This document shows, piece after piece, positions 52,503-62,043 of a DNA stretch of 64,000 nt. The notes under the pieces are model-generated. The model made no database searches. It was not told where the DNA came from and was given only the letters and a program-made list of their open reading frames with translations. A program made the position numbers and the translations under genes. How positions within the stretch are numbered: the stretch's first letter is position 1; every line of letters starts with the position of its first letter. The DNA comes from Lentisphaera araneosa HTCC2155 (GTDB lineage Bacteria > Verrucomicrobiota > Lentisphaeria > Lentisphaerales > Lentisphaeraceae): positions 275,924 through 339,923 of the forward strand of contig NZ_ABCK01000005.1 in the NCBI RefSeq assembly GCF_000170755.1, given 5' to 3'.

Positions 52503-53111
52503 ATGAATTCATCATCTATCATCAAAATCACAGGAACGGGTGTTGCTGTTCGCGGAAATGACATCGATACCGATCGCATTATCCCGGCTCGTTTTCTCAC
52601 GAAAATCACTTTTGAAGGCCTTGGGGCCGAAGTCTTTACAGACGACCGCAAACAATTAGCGGACAAAGGCGAAGTTCATCCATTTGATCAAGAAGCCCAC
52701 GCAAAATCTAATATTTTGCTCGTCAACAAAAACTTTGGCTGTGGCTCTTCACGTGAGCACGCACCCCAAGCAATTAAGCGCCACGGCATTGACTGCATCA
52801 TTGGTGAATCTTATTCGGAGATTTTCTTCGGGAATAATATTGCTATCGGCGTCCCTTGCTTAAAAGTTTCTGAGGCTGACATTGCTCTGCTCCAGGACAA
52901 GTGCGAACAAGAACCCGAATGTTCTTTTTCAGTTGACTTAGAAAGTTTGGAAATCAAAGCTGGGGATCTCTCCGTGAAAGCTGAATTTCCCGAGGGTGCT
53001 CGTCAGCAATTTATTGGTGGAACTTGGGACGTGACTGCAGAACTCCTGCAGAACGACGCCGACATCACTGAGACTGCTGCGAACTTACCTTACTTCAATC
53101 ACTGGAAGTAA
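52503..53111 (+). CDS. leuD: 3-isopropylmalate dehydratase small subunit
   Basis: 202 residues. RGNDIDTDRIIPARFL and NKNFGCGSSREHAPQAI are the family motifs. Partner of LeuC. Followed by a clear terminator. Confidence 0.98.
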   Translation: MNSSSIIKITGTGVAVRGNDIDTDRIIPARFLTKITFEGLGAEVFTDDRKQLADKGEVHPFDQEAHAKSNILLVNKNFGCGSSREHAPQAIKRHGIDCIIGESYSEIFFGNNIAIGVPCLKVSEADIALLQDKCEQEPECSFSVDLESLEIKAGDLSVKAEFPEGARQQFIGGTWDVTAELLQNDADITETAANLPYFNHWK

Positions 53112-53131
53112 AGTTCTTCAGTCGACTTATT

Positions 53132-53160
53132 AAGCCGCAAGGAAACTTGCGGCTTTTTTA
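53132..53160 (+). terminator. Rho-independent terminator of leuCD
   Basis: AAGCCGCAAG, loop GAAA, CTTGCGGCTT, then T run, about 20 bases past leuD. Confidence 0.93.
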
Positions 53161-53260
53161 TTTTAATCCCATTGATGTAAAGACCCAAATCAAAAATTGT
53201 AATAACATTATAGCTCACTAGATCTTTTAAGAAAAAATAGCCTCACAATTAAGTATCTGT

Positions 53261-55498
53261 TCATACTCTTCTTAGATAGATGAGGCCAAAGTCTTCTAAT
53301 TTTTGCCAAAACTGACTTTCTTTCATCACTTCAAATTCATCATCGAAGTATTGCCCATAATAATCTTTTAACTCTGCAAAAGTCACTTCATCATCGTTTT
53401 CGATTCTGAGCTGAGGCAAGAGGTGATAGAGCCATTCTGCCAGTGCCGCAGGCAAATCTAAAGTCATTTCTTTATTTCTGGATATAAAACTCAGTTTACA
53501 TGGATCTTGACTCAAATCATCAACTAAAACGTCACCACCTAGCCACAGGACTCTGTCCTTATCAAACACTTTGATTGCTTTGTAAAACTCTGTTAATCGC
53601 TGACGAATTAAATAAGGCGAATGACTTGTTGTGGGCACTTCTTGATTAAACCAAAAAGACAAATCTTCATTCAGACCGATGCCGTGCATATAGTTAAAAA
53701 GTGCTTTTTTTAGCCCCTCGCTAAACTTAGCATGATCACATCCTTTTGGGTCATCGTGAGTGAGTTCATTTTTTGCGAAGCCCGCAAACTCAGGCCCCGT
53801 AATTTTAACGTCGTAAGCCTCTGGATCTTTACCTATTGGACTATGTGCGGTGAGCGCAAAACGATGCCAAAAACCCGAGTTAATCATCTCTTCTTTAAAA
53901 AGCTGGCGTACAACTTCTAAAGAATCTATTGTTTCTTGTTCTGTTTCTGTGGGAAAACCATACATTAGGTAAGCATGAACCATAATGCCTGCATCACTGA
54001 AGGCCTTCGTCGATTGGCAGACTTGAGTGATGCCCGTACCTTTTTTCATTTTTCGCAAGAGTCGCTCGGAAGCCACTTCGAGTCCACCCGAGACGGCTAT
54101 GCAGCCAGCAGCGGCAAGAAGTCGGCATAAATCTTTTGAGAAAGCTCTTTCAAAGCGCACATTTGTCCACCATGAGACACGAAGGCCTCTAGATAAAATT
54201 TCTTCGGATAAATCTTGCAACAAAGCTGGAGGCGCCGCTTCATCGACAAAATGAAAACCACTAACACCCGTCTGGTCCATGAGTTTCTCCATGCGGTCAA
54301 CGAGGATTTTTGCGGGAGCTTCATCATAACGTTCAATATAATCCAGCGTCACATCACAAAAACTACAGCGCTTCCAATAACAGCCATGAGCTAGAGTCAT
54401 TTTATTCCATCGCCCATCATTCCAAAGGCGATGCATGGGGTTGGCTAGTTCAATTATGGATAAATACTTATCGAGTTCCAAGCCTGTATAATCTGGCACA
54501 CCGGTTTCCAAATGACTAAAATCTTCTTGCTTGCAAGTATCGACGTACTCCACTTCTCCTTGATCGTTGAGAAGAAAGGTTCTCGATAGTTGGCTCAGAT
54601 CACCTTCACCCTCTAATACTTTTAATATCTGCGTCATGGGAAGCTCACCATCATCTAGGCAAACAAAGTCCACATAATCGAAAAGGCGTGGGTCACTCAA
54701 TTCACGCAGTTCAGTATTTACATACCCCCCACCTAAGAGTATCGCACTATCTGGAAAGCGTTCACCTAAATACTGCGCACACCTAAGACCTCCGTACAAA
54801 TTCCCTGGAAAGGGAATACTGAGGGCAATGAGCTGAGGATTCTGATTCTCTAGACGCGCTTCCAGAGTTTTCAGCATAATTTCATCTAAAAAACTCATCT
54901 TAGATTGCAAGGCTTCATCTAGAGAATCGAATGAGCTAGCGGCCACTGAAATTTTTTCTTGGTAACGCGAAAAGCCAAAGCCTTCATCGACATTTTCACG
55001 AATAAAGTCGCCGAGGTCTTCCAGAAAAAGCGTTGCAAAAAAGCGCGCGCAATCCTGCACGGCCATCTTACCGAAGACTTCAGGGCTCATTTCATCTAAA
55101 ATTTTAAAGCGCTCACCTTCTGGTAAGTAATTTCGACTAAAGATACGTTGTGCTAAAGTCAAATCTTTATTCTGAAGAAATAAAATCACCGCATCCACAC
55201 AGAAGAGGTAATCAGACTTGAGCGCCAAAAGCTTCTGCGCTTCCCACGACATTTCGCGGTCACTCTTTACGCAATAGTCAAAGACCTGCTCCAAACCCGA
55301 TGATGAAAATAATTTCAAGATTAAATCTAAGCCGAGGTCAAGCTGACTCGCTAGGTAGCCCTGCGATCGCAAAAAGTAGTTTAAGTATGCTGTCCCGGGG
55401 TAAGGAGTATTTAACTGAGTTAAAGGGGGAGTGATTAAAAGTATGTCAGGTTTCAAGAACTTATCCATTGAATTATTTAAACATATAAAACCACTCAT
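53261..55498 (-). CDS. B12-binding radical SAM protein
   Basis: Up to 745 residues; a second start at 55468 (MDKFLKPDILLITPPL) is about as good, and neither has a clear ribosome site. N-terminal part is a B12-binding-like domain (PDILLITPPLTQLNTPYPGT, LLGGGYVNTELR). The radical SAM motif is GCYWKRCSFC, i.e. C-x4-C-x2-C, as in a subset of such proteins with an extra residue. GGLEVASERLLRKMKKGT and HAYLMYGFPTETEQET are typical barrel strands. It may methylate or rearrange an unactivated carbon; the substrate cannot be told. No RiPP precursor or sulfatase-maturase features seen. Not in an operon. Confidence 0.88.
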   Translation of the reverse strand: MSGFICLNNSMDKFLKPDILLITPPLTQLNTPYPGTAYLNYFLRSQGYLASQLDLGLDLILKLFSSSGLEQVFDYCVKSDREMSWEAQKLLALKSDYLFCVDAVILFLQNKDLTLAQRIFSRNYLPEGERFKILDEMSPEVFGKMAVQDCARFFATLFLEDLGDFIRENVDEGFGFSRYQEKISVAASSFDSLDEALQSKMSFLDEIMLKTLEARLENQNPQLIALSIPFPGNLYGGLRCAQYLGERFPDSAILLGGGYVNTELRELSDPRLFDYVDFVCLDDGELPMTQILKVLEGEGDLSQLSRTFLLNDQGEVEYVDTCKQEDFSHLETGVPDYTGLELDKYLSIIELANPMHRLWNDGRWNKMTLAHGCYWKRCSFCDVTLDYIERYDEAPAKILVDRMEKLMDQTGVSGFHFVDEAAPPALLQDLSEEILSRGLRVSWWTNVRFERAFSKDLCRLLAAAGCIAVSGGLEVASERLLRKMKKGTGITQVCQSTKAFSDAGIMVHAYLMYGFPTETEQETIDSLEVVRQLFKEEMINSGFWHRFALTAHSPIGKDPEAYDVKITGPEFAGFAKNELTHDDPKGCDHAKFSEGLKKALFNYMHGIGLNEDLSFWFNQEVPTTSHSPYLIRQRLTEFYKAIKVFDKDRVLWLGGDVLVDDLSQDPCKLSFISRNKEMTLDLPAALAEWLYHLLPQLRIENDDEVTFAELKDYYGQYFDDEFEVMKESQFWQKLEDFGLIYLRRV

Positions 55499-55645
55499 GG
55501 AGAAAATGTCTAGCTACTCATACAAACTTTACATGATGAGTCGAATCTTAACTAAATCTGAACTTGAGATCAGCTGTAGAAATTTGCTTATTATAGAGCA
55601 AAAGACTATTGTGCTGCTAGGAAAAATAGTCCATAAGGAAAAACC

Positions 55646-56512
55646 ATGAAAAAGCATATTCTACTGCTTGTCGCAGTAGCTTTCACTCTCCTCCCCTCTT
55701 GCTCACAATTTAGCAAAGAAAAAGAGGCTCCCGTAGGCAAAGCCATTATCGGCCAAACGGCCTTCATCACCGTTAAAGAAGCTGGACTCGCTTTTGATAG
55801 TCGTATCGACACTGGAGCTACAACCACCTCGATCAATGCCTTCGACATCAAAATCAAAGGAAAAGATAAGGAGAAACAAAATAACATCAATAAACTGGTC
55901 ACCTTTAAAACCCGTAATAGATCCGGTGAAGTCGCCGTCATTTCGACTAGAATTGTTAATGTTGTCATTGTTACTAATTCCCAAGGACGCGAATTCCGTT
56001 ATGTTGTTGACTTGACCCTTAGCTGGCAAGGCCAGAGTCAAAAAATCCGCGTCAACTTACGAGATCGCGAAGAAATGACTTACAAACTCCTTATTGGTCG
56101 CAACTGGCTTAGTGGAAAATATTTAGTTGATGTATCAAAGAAAGAGCATGGTAAGGAAGGTGATAAAAAAGCTGAACAAAAGAAAACTTTTCCTGTCAAA
56201 CTGCAAAATTATCAAAATGATTTGAGTGGTAGCTTTTGGGATAAACCCACATCTGCCATCTACCCGAGCTCTTTCACAAGTGTTGAGGTTGACGGAAAAA
56301 AAATGTTCCGCTTAAAGTTCCCTGGTCAAAGTAAGCCATTGGATCTAGTCCCCGCAAAAGCATCGAAAAAATCTATACCCGTAGCTCTCGCTGTCTTAAC
56401 TATCAACAAAAAGCAAGTTCGTCACCCTGTGCAAATCATGAAACATAAAATGGGTGTTGACCTCCACATTGGAACTGAGCTCAAAGAACTAACCTTTAAG
56501 GATGATAAATAA
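55646..56512 (+). CDS. Retropepsin-like aspartic protease lipoprotein (RimB/ATP-dependent-zinc-protease family)
   Basis: 288 residues. Signal with lipobox LLPSC. FDSRIDTGATTTSINA has the retropepsin D-T-G-A motif, and LLIGRNWLSG is the matching second motif. Members are encoded with an ATP-grasp ligase and a 7TM protein, as here. The name 'ATP-dependent zinc protease' is a database habit; aspartic chemistry is more likely. Its stop overlaps the next start (TAATG). Confidence 0.87.
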   Translation: MKKHILLLVAVAFTLLPSCSQFSKEKEAPVGKAIIGQTAFITVKEAGLAFDSRIDTGATTTSINAFDIKIKGKDKEKQNNINKLVTFKTRNRSGEVAVISTRIVNVVIVTNSQGREFRYVVDLTLSWQGQSQKIRVNLRDREEMTYKLLIGRNWLSGKYLVDVSKKEHGKEGDKKAEQKKTFPVKLQNYQNDLSGSFWDKPTSAIYPSSFTSVEVDGKKMFRLKFPGQSKPLDLVPAKASKKSIPVALAVLTINKKQVRHPVQIMKHKMGVDLHIGTELKELTFKDDK

Positions 56513-58044
56513 TGAGTGCTAAAGCGCAAGTTTATCTCTGGTCAATTCTATTAATCACTCTTGGCATTGGCGCTATCGCCTACAAAAGCGTGCAACTCGA
56601 CATCCCGCTTAGCCAAGGTGAAAAACGCGATGTGTGGGTTGTGGAAGCTTTAATTGAGTTTGAAGCGCAAGACAAGCCCGTCAAAATCAAAGCTGCTTTA
56701 CCAACCTACTATGCTCAATACGAGTTATTGGAACAACAAGGTTCCTCAAATGGCTATGGATTTTCAACAGAAGAGAGTCCTAATAAAAAGGCTGTTTGGT
56801 CTAGCCGTACTCCAACTCCAGGCAAACAAAGCATCTACTACACCTTTAGTATTTTTGATACTAAAGAACTGCAAGACACTTCAGACCGAAACAGGTATAA
56901 GTTCGACCAACCCTATTTTGACCCCTCATTTAAGACTGCCGCCCTCTCTTTAGTCGATTCGGCATGGAAAAAATCAGCCGACAACACCACTTTTACTAAA
57001 GAAGTTATTCGTCGCTTAAATTTTGCTGACCCAGACCAAAACACCAACTTAGTCAGAAGCTTAATCAAAGGATCTTACACCGAGGCTCACCTAGTACGCG
57101 ACCTGCTGCTTCTCAAAGATGTACCTGCCACAGTGCTGCGAGGATTAAAACTTGAAGATGGTGTACGTAAAACTACTCCAAGTAACTATTTAGCTTATTT
57201 TGACAAGAGTTGGAGCGTCATCAATCACGTTTCCGCTGAAGTGGGTATTCCTGAAGACACGATTTTCTGGGCTCTCACTTCAGTCCTTGAGGTGGAAGGC
57301 TGCACAAACTCACGCATCACTTTTTCGACGATAAAAAGTGAACAATCGGCCAAGTCTTTAGCCATCAAAAATAGCCTTGAAGATTCCAACCCGATCATGA
57401 GCTTCTCAATTTTCAGTTTACCCCTTGAGTTTCAGGCCGTTTTCAAACTCCTTTTACTCATTCCAGTGGGCACCTTGATTGTTGTGATCATCCGTAACCT
57501 TATTGGCCTCTCAACCTCCGGTACTTTCATGCCCGTCTTGCTCGCCATTGCCTTCATCGAAACGACTCTTGTCAAAGGCTTAGTGGTTCTTTTACTGATG
57601 ATGATTTTAGGCCTTTTGATTCGGACTTACCTCTCGCGAATGAACCTTCTACTCGTCCCTAGGATTTCTGCTGTCGTTATTTGCGTGGTCATCCTCATGG
57701 CCTTCATCTCGGTGAGTTCCTACAAAATGGGAATAACTGGTGGCGTTAGTGTGACTTTCTTCCCAATGATTATTATTTCTTGGACGATTGAGAGAACCTC
57801 TATTATGTGGGAAGAACATGGCGGTCGAGAAGTAATCGAAAAAATGGGTGGCAGCTTGATCGTATCCATTATTGTTTATTTCGTCATGACCAATAGCTTT
57901 GTTAAATACTTCACCTTCACTTTCCCCGAAGTCATGTTGATCATGCTCGCCTTCGTGCTTCTCATCGGTGTATATACTGGTTATAGATTGACTGAGCTCT
58001 TCCGTTTTGAACCCCTCTTGAAAGATGAGGACTTAAAACAATGA
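56512..58044 (+). CDS. Transglutaminase-like (likely inactive) domain fused to seven membrane helices
   Basis: 510 residues. An N-terminal membrane segment (VYLWSILLITLGIGAIAYK), an extracytoplasmic part of about 260 residues with a transglutaminase-like region (NTNLVRSLIKGSYTEAHLVRDLLLL) without a clear Cys-His-Asp triad, then several membrane segments from about 300 to 500 (LEFQAVFKLLLLIPVGTLIVVI, VLLLMMILGLLI). Sits between the protease and the ATP-grasp ligase in a conserved trio. Probable sensor or scaffold; true role not known to me. Confidence 0.85.
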   Translation: MSAKAQVYLWSILLITLGIGAIAYKSVQLDIPLSQGEKRDVWVVEALIEFEAQDKPVKIKAALPTYYAQYELLEQQGSSNGYGFSTEESPNKKAVWSSRTPTPGKQSIYYTFSIFDTKELQDTSDRNRYKFDQPYFDPSFKTAALSLVDSAWKKSADNTTFTKEVIRRLNFADPDQNTNLVRSLIKGSYTEAHLVRDLLLLKDVPATVLRGLKLEDGVRKTTPSNYLAYFDKSWSVINHVSAEVGIPEDTIFWALTSVLEVEGCTNSRITFSTIKSEQSAKSLAIKNSLEDSNPIMSFSIFSLPLEFQAVFKLLLLIPVGTLIVVIIRNLIGLSTSGTFMPVLLAIAFIETTLVKGLVVLLLMMILGLLIRTYLSRMNLLLVPRISAVVICVVILMAFISVSSYKMGITGGVSVTFFPMIIISWTIERTSIMWEEHGGREVIEKMGGSLIVSIIVYFVMTNSFVKYFTFTFPEVMLIMLAFVLLIGVYTGYRLTELFRFEPLLKDEDLKQ

Positions 58045-58991
58045 AATGGGCCTCACCATTTAAACTAAGTGAGAAAGGCATTCTAGGAATGAATGCCCGA
58101 AACTTTAGTTATGTCCTCTCTAAAAACAAACGTGAGCTCTATCCATTAGTCGATGATAAAATGGAGACCAAGCGCATCGCTTTGCTCGAGGATTTGAGTG
58201 TTCCCGACCTTATTTGCTGCTTGAAGTACAATCACCAAATGAAAGAACTCCATAAAATCCTTAAAACTCAAAAAGAGTTTGTCGTGAAGCCCGCCAAGGG
58301 CTGTGCTGGCAAAGGGATTTTAGTCATTGTTGATCGCAATGAAAAAGGTTTTGTCAAAGCTTCTGGCTCAATTGTAAGTTACATTGAATTCGATCGCCAT
58401 GTGGCGAGCATTCTTACGGGTATGTACTCACTCGGCGGTGTTCCTGATTCCGCCATGTTTGAAAAACTTGTTCATTTTACCGACACATTTAATGGTTACA
58501 CCTACCAAGGGGTTCCAGATATTCGCGTGATAATCTATCGAGGCTACCCCGTCATGGCTATGACTCGTCTCTCGACAAAAGTATCTGATGGCAAAGCCAA
58601 CCTTCACCAGGGAGCTGTAGGAGTTGGGCTCGATATTGTCACAGGGAAAGCTATTCAGGCTGTTCAATTTAATAAGCTTGTGACTAAACACCCTGACACA
58701 GGCCAATCTTTTGAGGGATTAGCGATTCCTGACTGGGATACTGTCCTCAAACTTTCTGCAAAGAGTTTTGACATTACTGAACTAGGCTACTTAGGTGCTG
58801 ACATTGTCTTAGACAGAGATCGTGGACCCCTCATTCTAGAACTTAATGCTCGTCCAGGGCTTTCTATCCAGATTGCCAACGGCCATGGCTTAGGTCGTCG
58901 CTTGCGCTACATTGATTCCGTCAACAAAAAGCGCCGGAATATCGACGAAAAACTCGCCCTAGTCAAAGAAAAATTTGCGGACTTTAGATAG
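58041..58991 (+). CDS. Alpha-L-glutamate ligase-like ATP-grasp protein (RimK-related)
   Basis: 316 residues, overlapping the 7TM gene by ATGA. EFVVKPAKGCAGKGILVI is the ATP-grasp lid and LGADIVLDRDRGPLILELNARPGLSIQIAN the metal-binding end (E, N). RimK-type ligases add glutamate or related residues to proteins or small molecules. Third of the trio; together they suggest a peptide modification or processing pathway at the envelope. Confidence 0.9.
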   Translation: MKWASPFKLSEKGILGMNARNFSYVLSKNKRELYPLVDDKMETKRIALLEDLSVPDLICCLKYNHQMKELHKILKTQKEFVVKPAKGCAGKGILVIVDRNEKGFVKASGSIVSYIEFDRHVASILTGMYSLGGVPDSAMFEKLVHFTDTFNGYTYQGVPDIRVIIYRGYPVMAMTRLSTKVSDGKANLHQGAVGVGLDIVTGKAIQAVQFNKLVTKHPDTGQSFEGLAIPDWDTVLKLSAKSFDITELGYLGADIVLDRDRGPLILELNARPGLSIQIANGHGLGRRLRYIDSVNKKRRNIDEKLALVKEKFADFR

Positions 58992-58992
58992 C

Positions 58993-59496
58993 TTAGTTTT
59001 TGTAATGGCTTTTGCCCATTTTATAGGCTTGCATTTTGCGAGCCTCGCCATCAACTAAATCAGCTAACAAAAGCCCCTCTTGTGGATGAACTAAGCCAGG
59101 CACAATCTCTAGCAAGGGCACATAAACAAAATCTCTAGTAAGAATTTCGGGGTGCGGCAGTTGAATATGCTCGGTAGTGACGACTAATGATCCATAGAGA
59201 ATCAGGTCTAAATCGAGCTTGCGCTCATCATGCTTATGTTCGCCATCTTGGCGACCAAATCTTTGCTCTATACTACGTAAAACACGATACTTGAGGTCAT
59301 AGGGATCTAAGTCTGTTTCAAAGCGAACAACACCATTAAGAAACTCGTGCTGTCCTTCACTCGTCCCCACTGCACCATTTAAATAAAATTTTGATACCGC
59401 AGTAATTTTAAATTCATTTTCTAAGTCGACGAGAGCTGCACTCACGCTATCAAAAGGGTCAATATTTGAACCGATGGCAACATAAGCAGTTTTCAT
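58993..59496 (-). CDS. folK: 2-amino-4-hydroxy-6-hydroxymethyldihydropteridine pyrophosphokinase (HPPK)
   Basis: 167 residues. AYVAIGSNIDPF, FLNGVVRFETDLDPY and ERKLDLDLILYG are diagnostic. Transfers pyrophosphate from ATP to the pterin in folate synthesis. Its ATG overlaps the folB stop (TAATG). Last gene of a four-gene overlapping operon. Confidence 0.97.
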   Translation of the reverse strand: MKTAYVAIGSNIDPFDSVSAALVDLENEFKITAVSKFYLNGAVGTSEGQHEFLNGVVRFETDLDPYDLKYRVLRSIEQRFGRQDGEHKHDERKLDLDLILYGSLVVTTEHIQLPHPEILTRDFVYVPLLEIVPGLVHPQEGLLLADLVDGEARKMQAYKMGKSHYKN

Positions 59497-59858
59497 TATC
59501 TCTCTCTATAAATTGTGATGGCTACGTTATCCGCCAAGTCAAGCGCTTGGGGTTTATCGATAGTAAGCTCACAAGCCTGCACCAAGCCTCTTGATAAACA
59601 TTCTTGAGCACAGAGCTCGGCCAATTTCTCAATTAATAAGCATTCAGAGGTCTTTGCGATCTTCGCTAAATCACGATGAAGTGAATCGTAATCAACCGTA
59701 TGCTGTAAATCATCACTTTCACCTGCTTTTTTTAAATCGAGATAAAGCTTAGCGGAAACAATAAAATCTTGGGGAGTTACGCGCTCTTCGGGGTAAAGCC
59801 CCAAGATCGCATTGACGCGAATATTCTGAATATGAATGATATCGAATTTATTTGTCAT
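59496..59858 (-). CDS. folB: Dihydroneopterin aldolase
   Basis: 120 residues. IHIQNIRVNAILGLYPEERVTPQDFIV and LLIEKLAELCAQ are typical; LTIDKPQALDLADNVAITIYRE ends the protein. Makes 6-hydroxymethyl-dihydropterin for FolK. Overlaps era by 11 bases. Confidence 0.96.
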   Translation of the reverse strand: MTNKFDIIHIQNIRVNAILGLYPEERVTPQDFIVSAKLYLDLKKAGESDDLQHTVDYDSLHRDLAKIAKTSECLLIEKLAELCAQECLSRGLVQACELTIDKPQALDLADNVAITIYRER

Positions 59859-60753
59859 TGAGGTTCATCTCCTTCAACAAACCAATGCGATTCTGCCAAT
59901 CTGGCATCACTTTAACAAAGAGACGCAAATCGACAAATTTCTCAAAACTTTTACCCAATTTTGATCTCGATTGACGCTGGATTTCCTGCACCATTTTGCC
60001 GCCAGAACCAATGACAATCTGCTTTTGGGACTCACGTTCGACTAAAACTGTGGCTTCAATTTTGATCTTCTTCTCGCGTTCATCCCATTTATCGATCATT
60101 ACTGCGAGAGAATGAGGTAATTCACTATGAAGAAGTTCTAAAGCACTTTCTCTAATAATATCTTCGCCAATATCTCTCAAAAAGGCATCGGCAATTTGAT
60201 CATCTGGGTATAAAAAAGGACCTTTGGGAAGAAGTTCTTTAATTAATTCAAGAAGCTCATTCACACCTTCATTATTTAAGGCTGACATGTGATGAATTTT
60301 TGGCTTCTCAGAAAAATGCGCTGAGTAATTCGACTCCATCTCGCGTTTCTCTTCGGCACTCGCCTTATCACATTTATTGAGAACAAGAATAGTGGGCTTC
60401 CCACCTGCTGCCGCAGCTTTGGCCGCCATTTCATCTTCCATACCAAATTCACGCATGGGATCACAAAGCAAAAGCGTTATGTCATTTTTATCGATGGCAC
60501 GCTTGATAGTACGATCCATCATTTCGTCCATGCGGTTTTTACTTTCATGAATCCCTGGAGTGTCAGAAAAAATTATCTGGGCATCATCGTCGGTAAATAT
60601 CCCTACCCAACGTCTGCGTGTGGTATGGGGAACTCGCGACACTGCCGCTAGCTTATAACCCAAGGCTTGATTGACAAAAGTCGACTTGCCCGCGTTGGGA
60701 CGTCCTACAATTGCCACATAGCCACAATTACCATAACCGTAGTCTTCAAGCAT
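59848..60753 (-). CDS. era: GTPase Era
   Basis: 301 residues from the ATG at 60753 (a TTG at 60765 is possible). G1 GRPNAGKST, G3 DTPGIH, G4 NKCD and the C-terminal KH part (VIGSGGKMVQEIQRQSRSKLGK) are present. Binds 16S rRNA in ribosome assembly. Overlaps the methyltransferase upstream by a few bases and folB downstream. Confidence 0.97.
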   Translation of the reverse strand: MLEDYGYGNCGYVAIVGRPNAGKSTFVNQALGYKLAAVSRVPHTTRRRWVGIFTDDDAQIIFSDTPGIHESKNRMDEMMDRTIKRAIDKNDITLLLCDPMREFGMEDEMAAKAAAAGGKPTILVLNKCDKASAEEKREMESNYSAHFSEKPKIHHMSALNNEGVNELLELIKELLPKGPFLYPDDQIADAFLRDIGEDIIRESALELLHSELPHSLAVMIDKWDEREKKIKIEATVLVERESQKQIVIGSGGKMVQEIQRQSRSKLGKSFEKFVDLRLFVKVMPDWQNRIGLLKEMNLNDK

Positions 60754-61957
60754 TATCCAACTCAAGTAAGATCAAGGATTCAAAGTGCGAGGTTTGTGGG
60801 AACATGTCGAGCATAGCTAATTTTTTATGCTTATAACCTAAAGGGAGAATCTCTTTTAAATCACGTCCTAAAGTTCCTGGGTCACAAGAAACATAAAGAA
60901 TCCATTTAGGTGACCTTTTACTAATGGCCTTAATTGTACCCGGCCCAACGCCTGCTCGAGGAGGATCAAGAATCAGAGTCGTCTCTGGTGCTAATTTCCC
61001 CAAGCGCTGGCGCAAGAGCTTATTCACATCACCAGCTACATATTTATGCGTTGTTAGCCCTTGGTCTTGTGCATTAAAGTTAGCGGCTTCTACGCCCTTC
61101 GCATCAATTTCCAAGCCCACAACTTTCACATCTCTTAAGCCCATTGATAAGAAGCCTGACCCGCAGAAAGCATCAATAACGAAAGTACAGGCTTCCAAAG
61201 ACGAAATAATCTCTGCACACATTCTCTGTAAAGCTTCGGCTACATCGCGATTCACTTGACTAAAGGAACCAGCTGGCATAACAAATTCACGGTCATTATA
61301 TACCTCACGACGCCAAGGAAGTCCAACCGGAGCCTTGCCATAGAACGCCACTGTTTCTTTATTGCTACTCGCATGGCGAATGGTCGCACGCAGAGGACGA
61401 TCTCTTTGACGATTTTTATGTCCCCACTTCGTTTTATTCAAATCGGGCACTAATTCATTTACAGGTGCTTGAGCTAGGAGACATTCTTTGATTCTAACGA
61501 GACTGCGATTATCACGCGCAATAAAACCATAAATCACTTCATCTGTTTCTGTACGACGAGCATTGAGGCTGATTCTATTTCTGTAATTCCACTTATTAGT
61601 AGAACTTACGACTTCAACGTCGTCTTCATCAATATTCAAACCACCAATGCGCTTCAATACTTGACGAAATTGGGCTTCTTTGATCTTTACTTGCTCATCG
61701 TAATCAATATGTTGATAAGCACAGCCCCCACATTCACCAAAATACTGACAAGGAGCTTCAACTCGGTTCTCGGAAGCTTCTACAAGTTCGAGGATTTCAC
61801 CACGACAAAAATTCTTATTATCTTTGACTATGCTAACTTTAACTTTTTCACCAGGAACCGAAAAGGGAACAAAACATACACGTCCGTCGTCTAAGCGGCC
61901 TGCTCCGTCTCCACCATAGGCGATATTATCGATTACTAAAATTTCTTCACGTTCCAT
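60746..61957 (-). CDS. rlmD: 23S rRNA (uracil-C5)-methyltransferase, TrmA/RlmD family
   Basis: 403 residues. An N-terminal TRAM domain (DNIAYGGDGAGRLDDGRVCFV), then CQYFGECGGCAYQH with Cys for a [4Fe-4S] cluster, then SAM-binding VIDAFCGSGFLSMGL, LILDPPRAGV and YVSCDPGTLGRDL with the catalytic Cys. Whether RlmD, RlmC or TrmA cannot be told here; RlmD is the best guess. First gene of the overlapping operon with era, folB and folK. Confidence 0.9.
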   Translation of the reverse strand: MEREEILVIDNIAYGGDGAGRLDDGRVCFVPFSVPGEKVKVSIVKDNKNFCRGEILELVEASENRVEAPCQYFGECGGCAYQHIDYDEQVKIKEAQFRQVLKRIGGLNIDEDDVEVVSSTNKWNYRNRISLNARRTETDEVIYGFIARDNRSLVRIKECLLAQAPVNELVPDLNKTKWGHKNRQRDRPLRATIRHASSNKETVAFYGKAPVGLPWRREVYNDREFVMPAGSFSQVNRDVAEALQRMCAEIISSLEACTFVIDAFCGSGFLSMGLRDVKVVGLEIDAKGVEAANFNAQDQGLTTHKYVAGDVNKLLRQRLGKLAPETTLILDPPRAGVGPGTIKAISKRSPKWILYVSCDPGTLGRDLKEILPLGYKHKKLAMLDMFPQTSHFESLILLELDNA

Positions 61958-62043
61958 TATCTTCTCATGTTTATTTATGTACCATTATGTGACAAATACT
62001 CTTCTATAACCTATAGTGGTTGAAAGAAGCTTAGGTATAATTT

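Noticed and set aside
53261..55498. Anaerobic sulfatase-maturating enzyme
   Set aside because: Radical SAM but with B12-binding domain and C-x4-C-x2-C; lacks the SPASM-type C-terminal Cys clusters of maturases.
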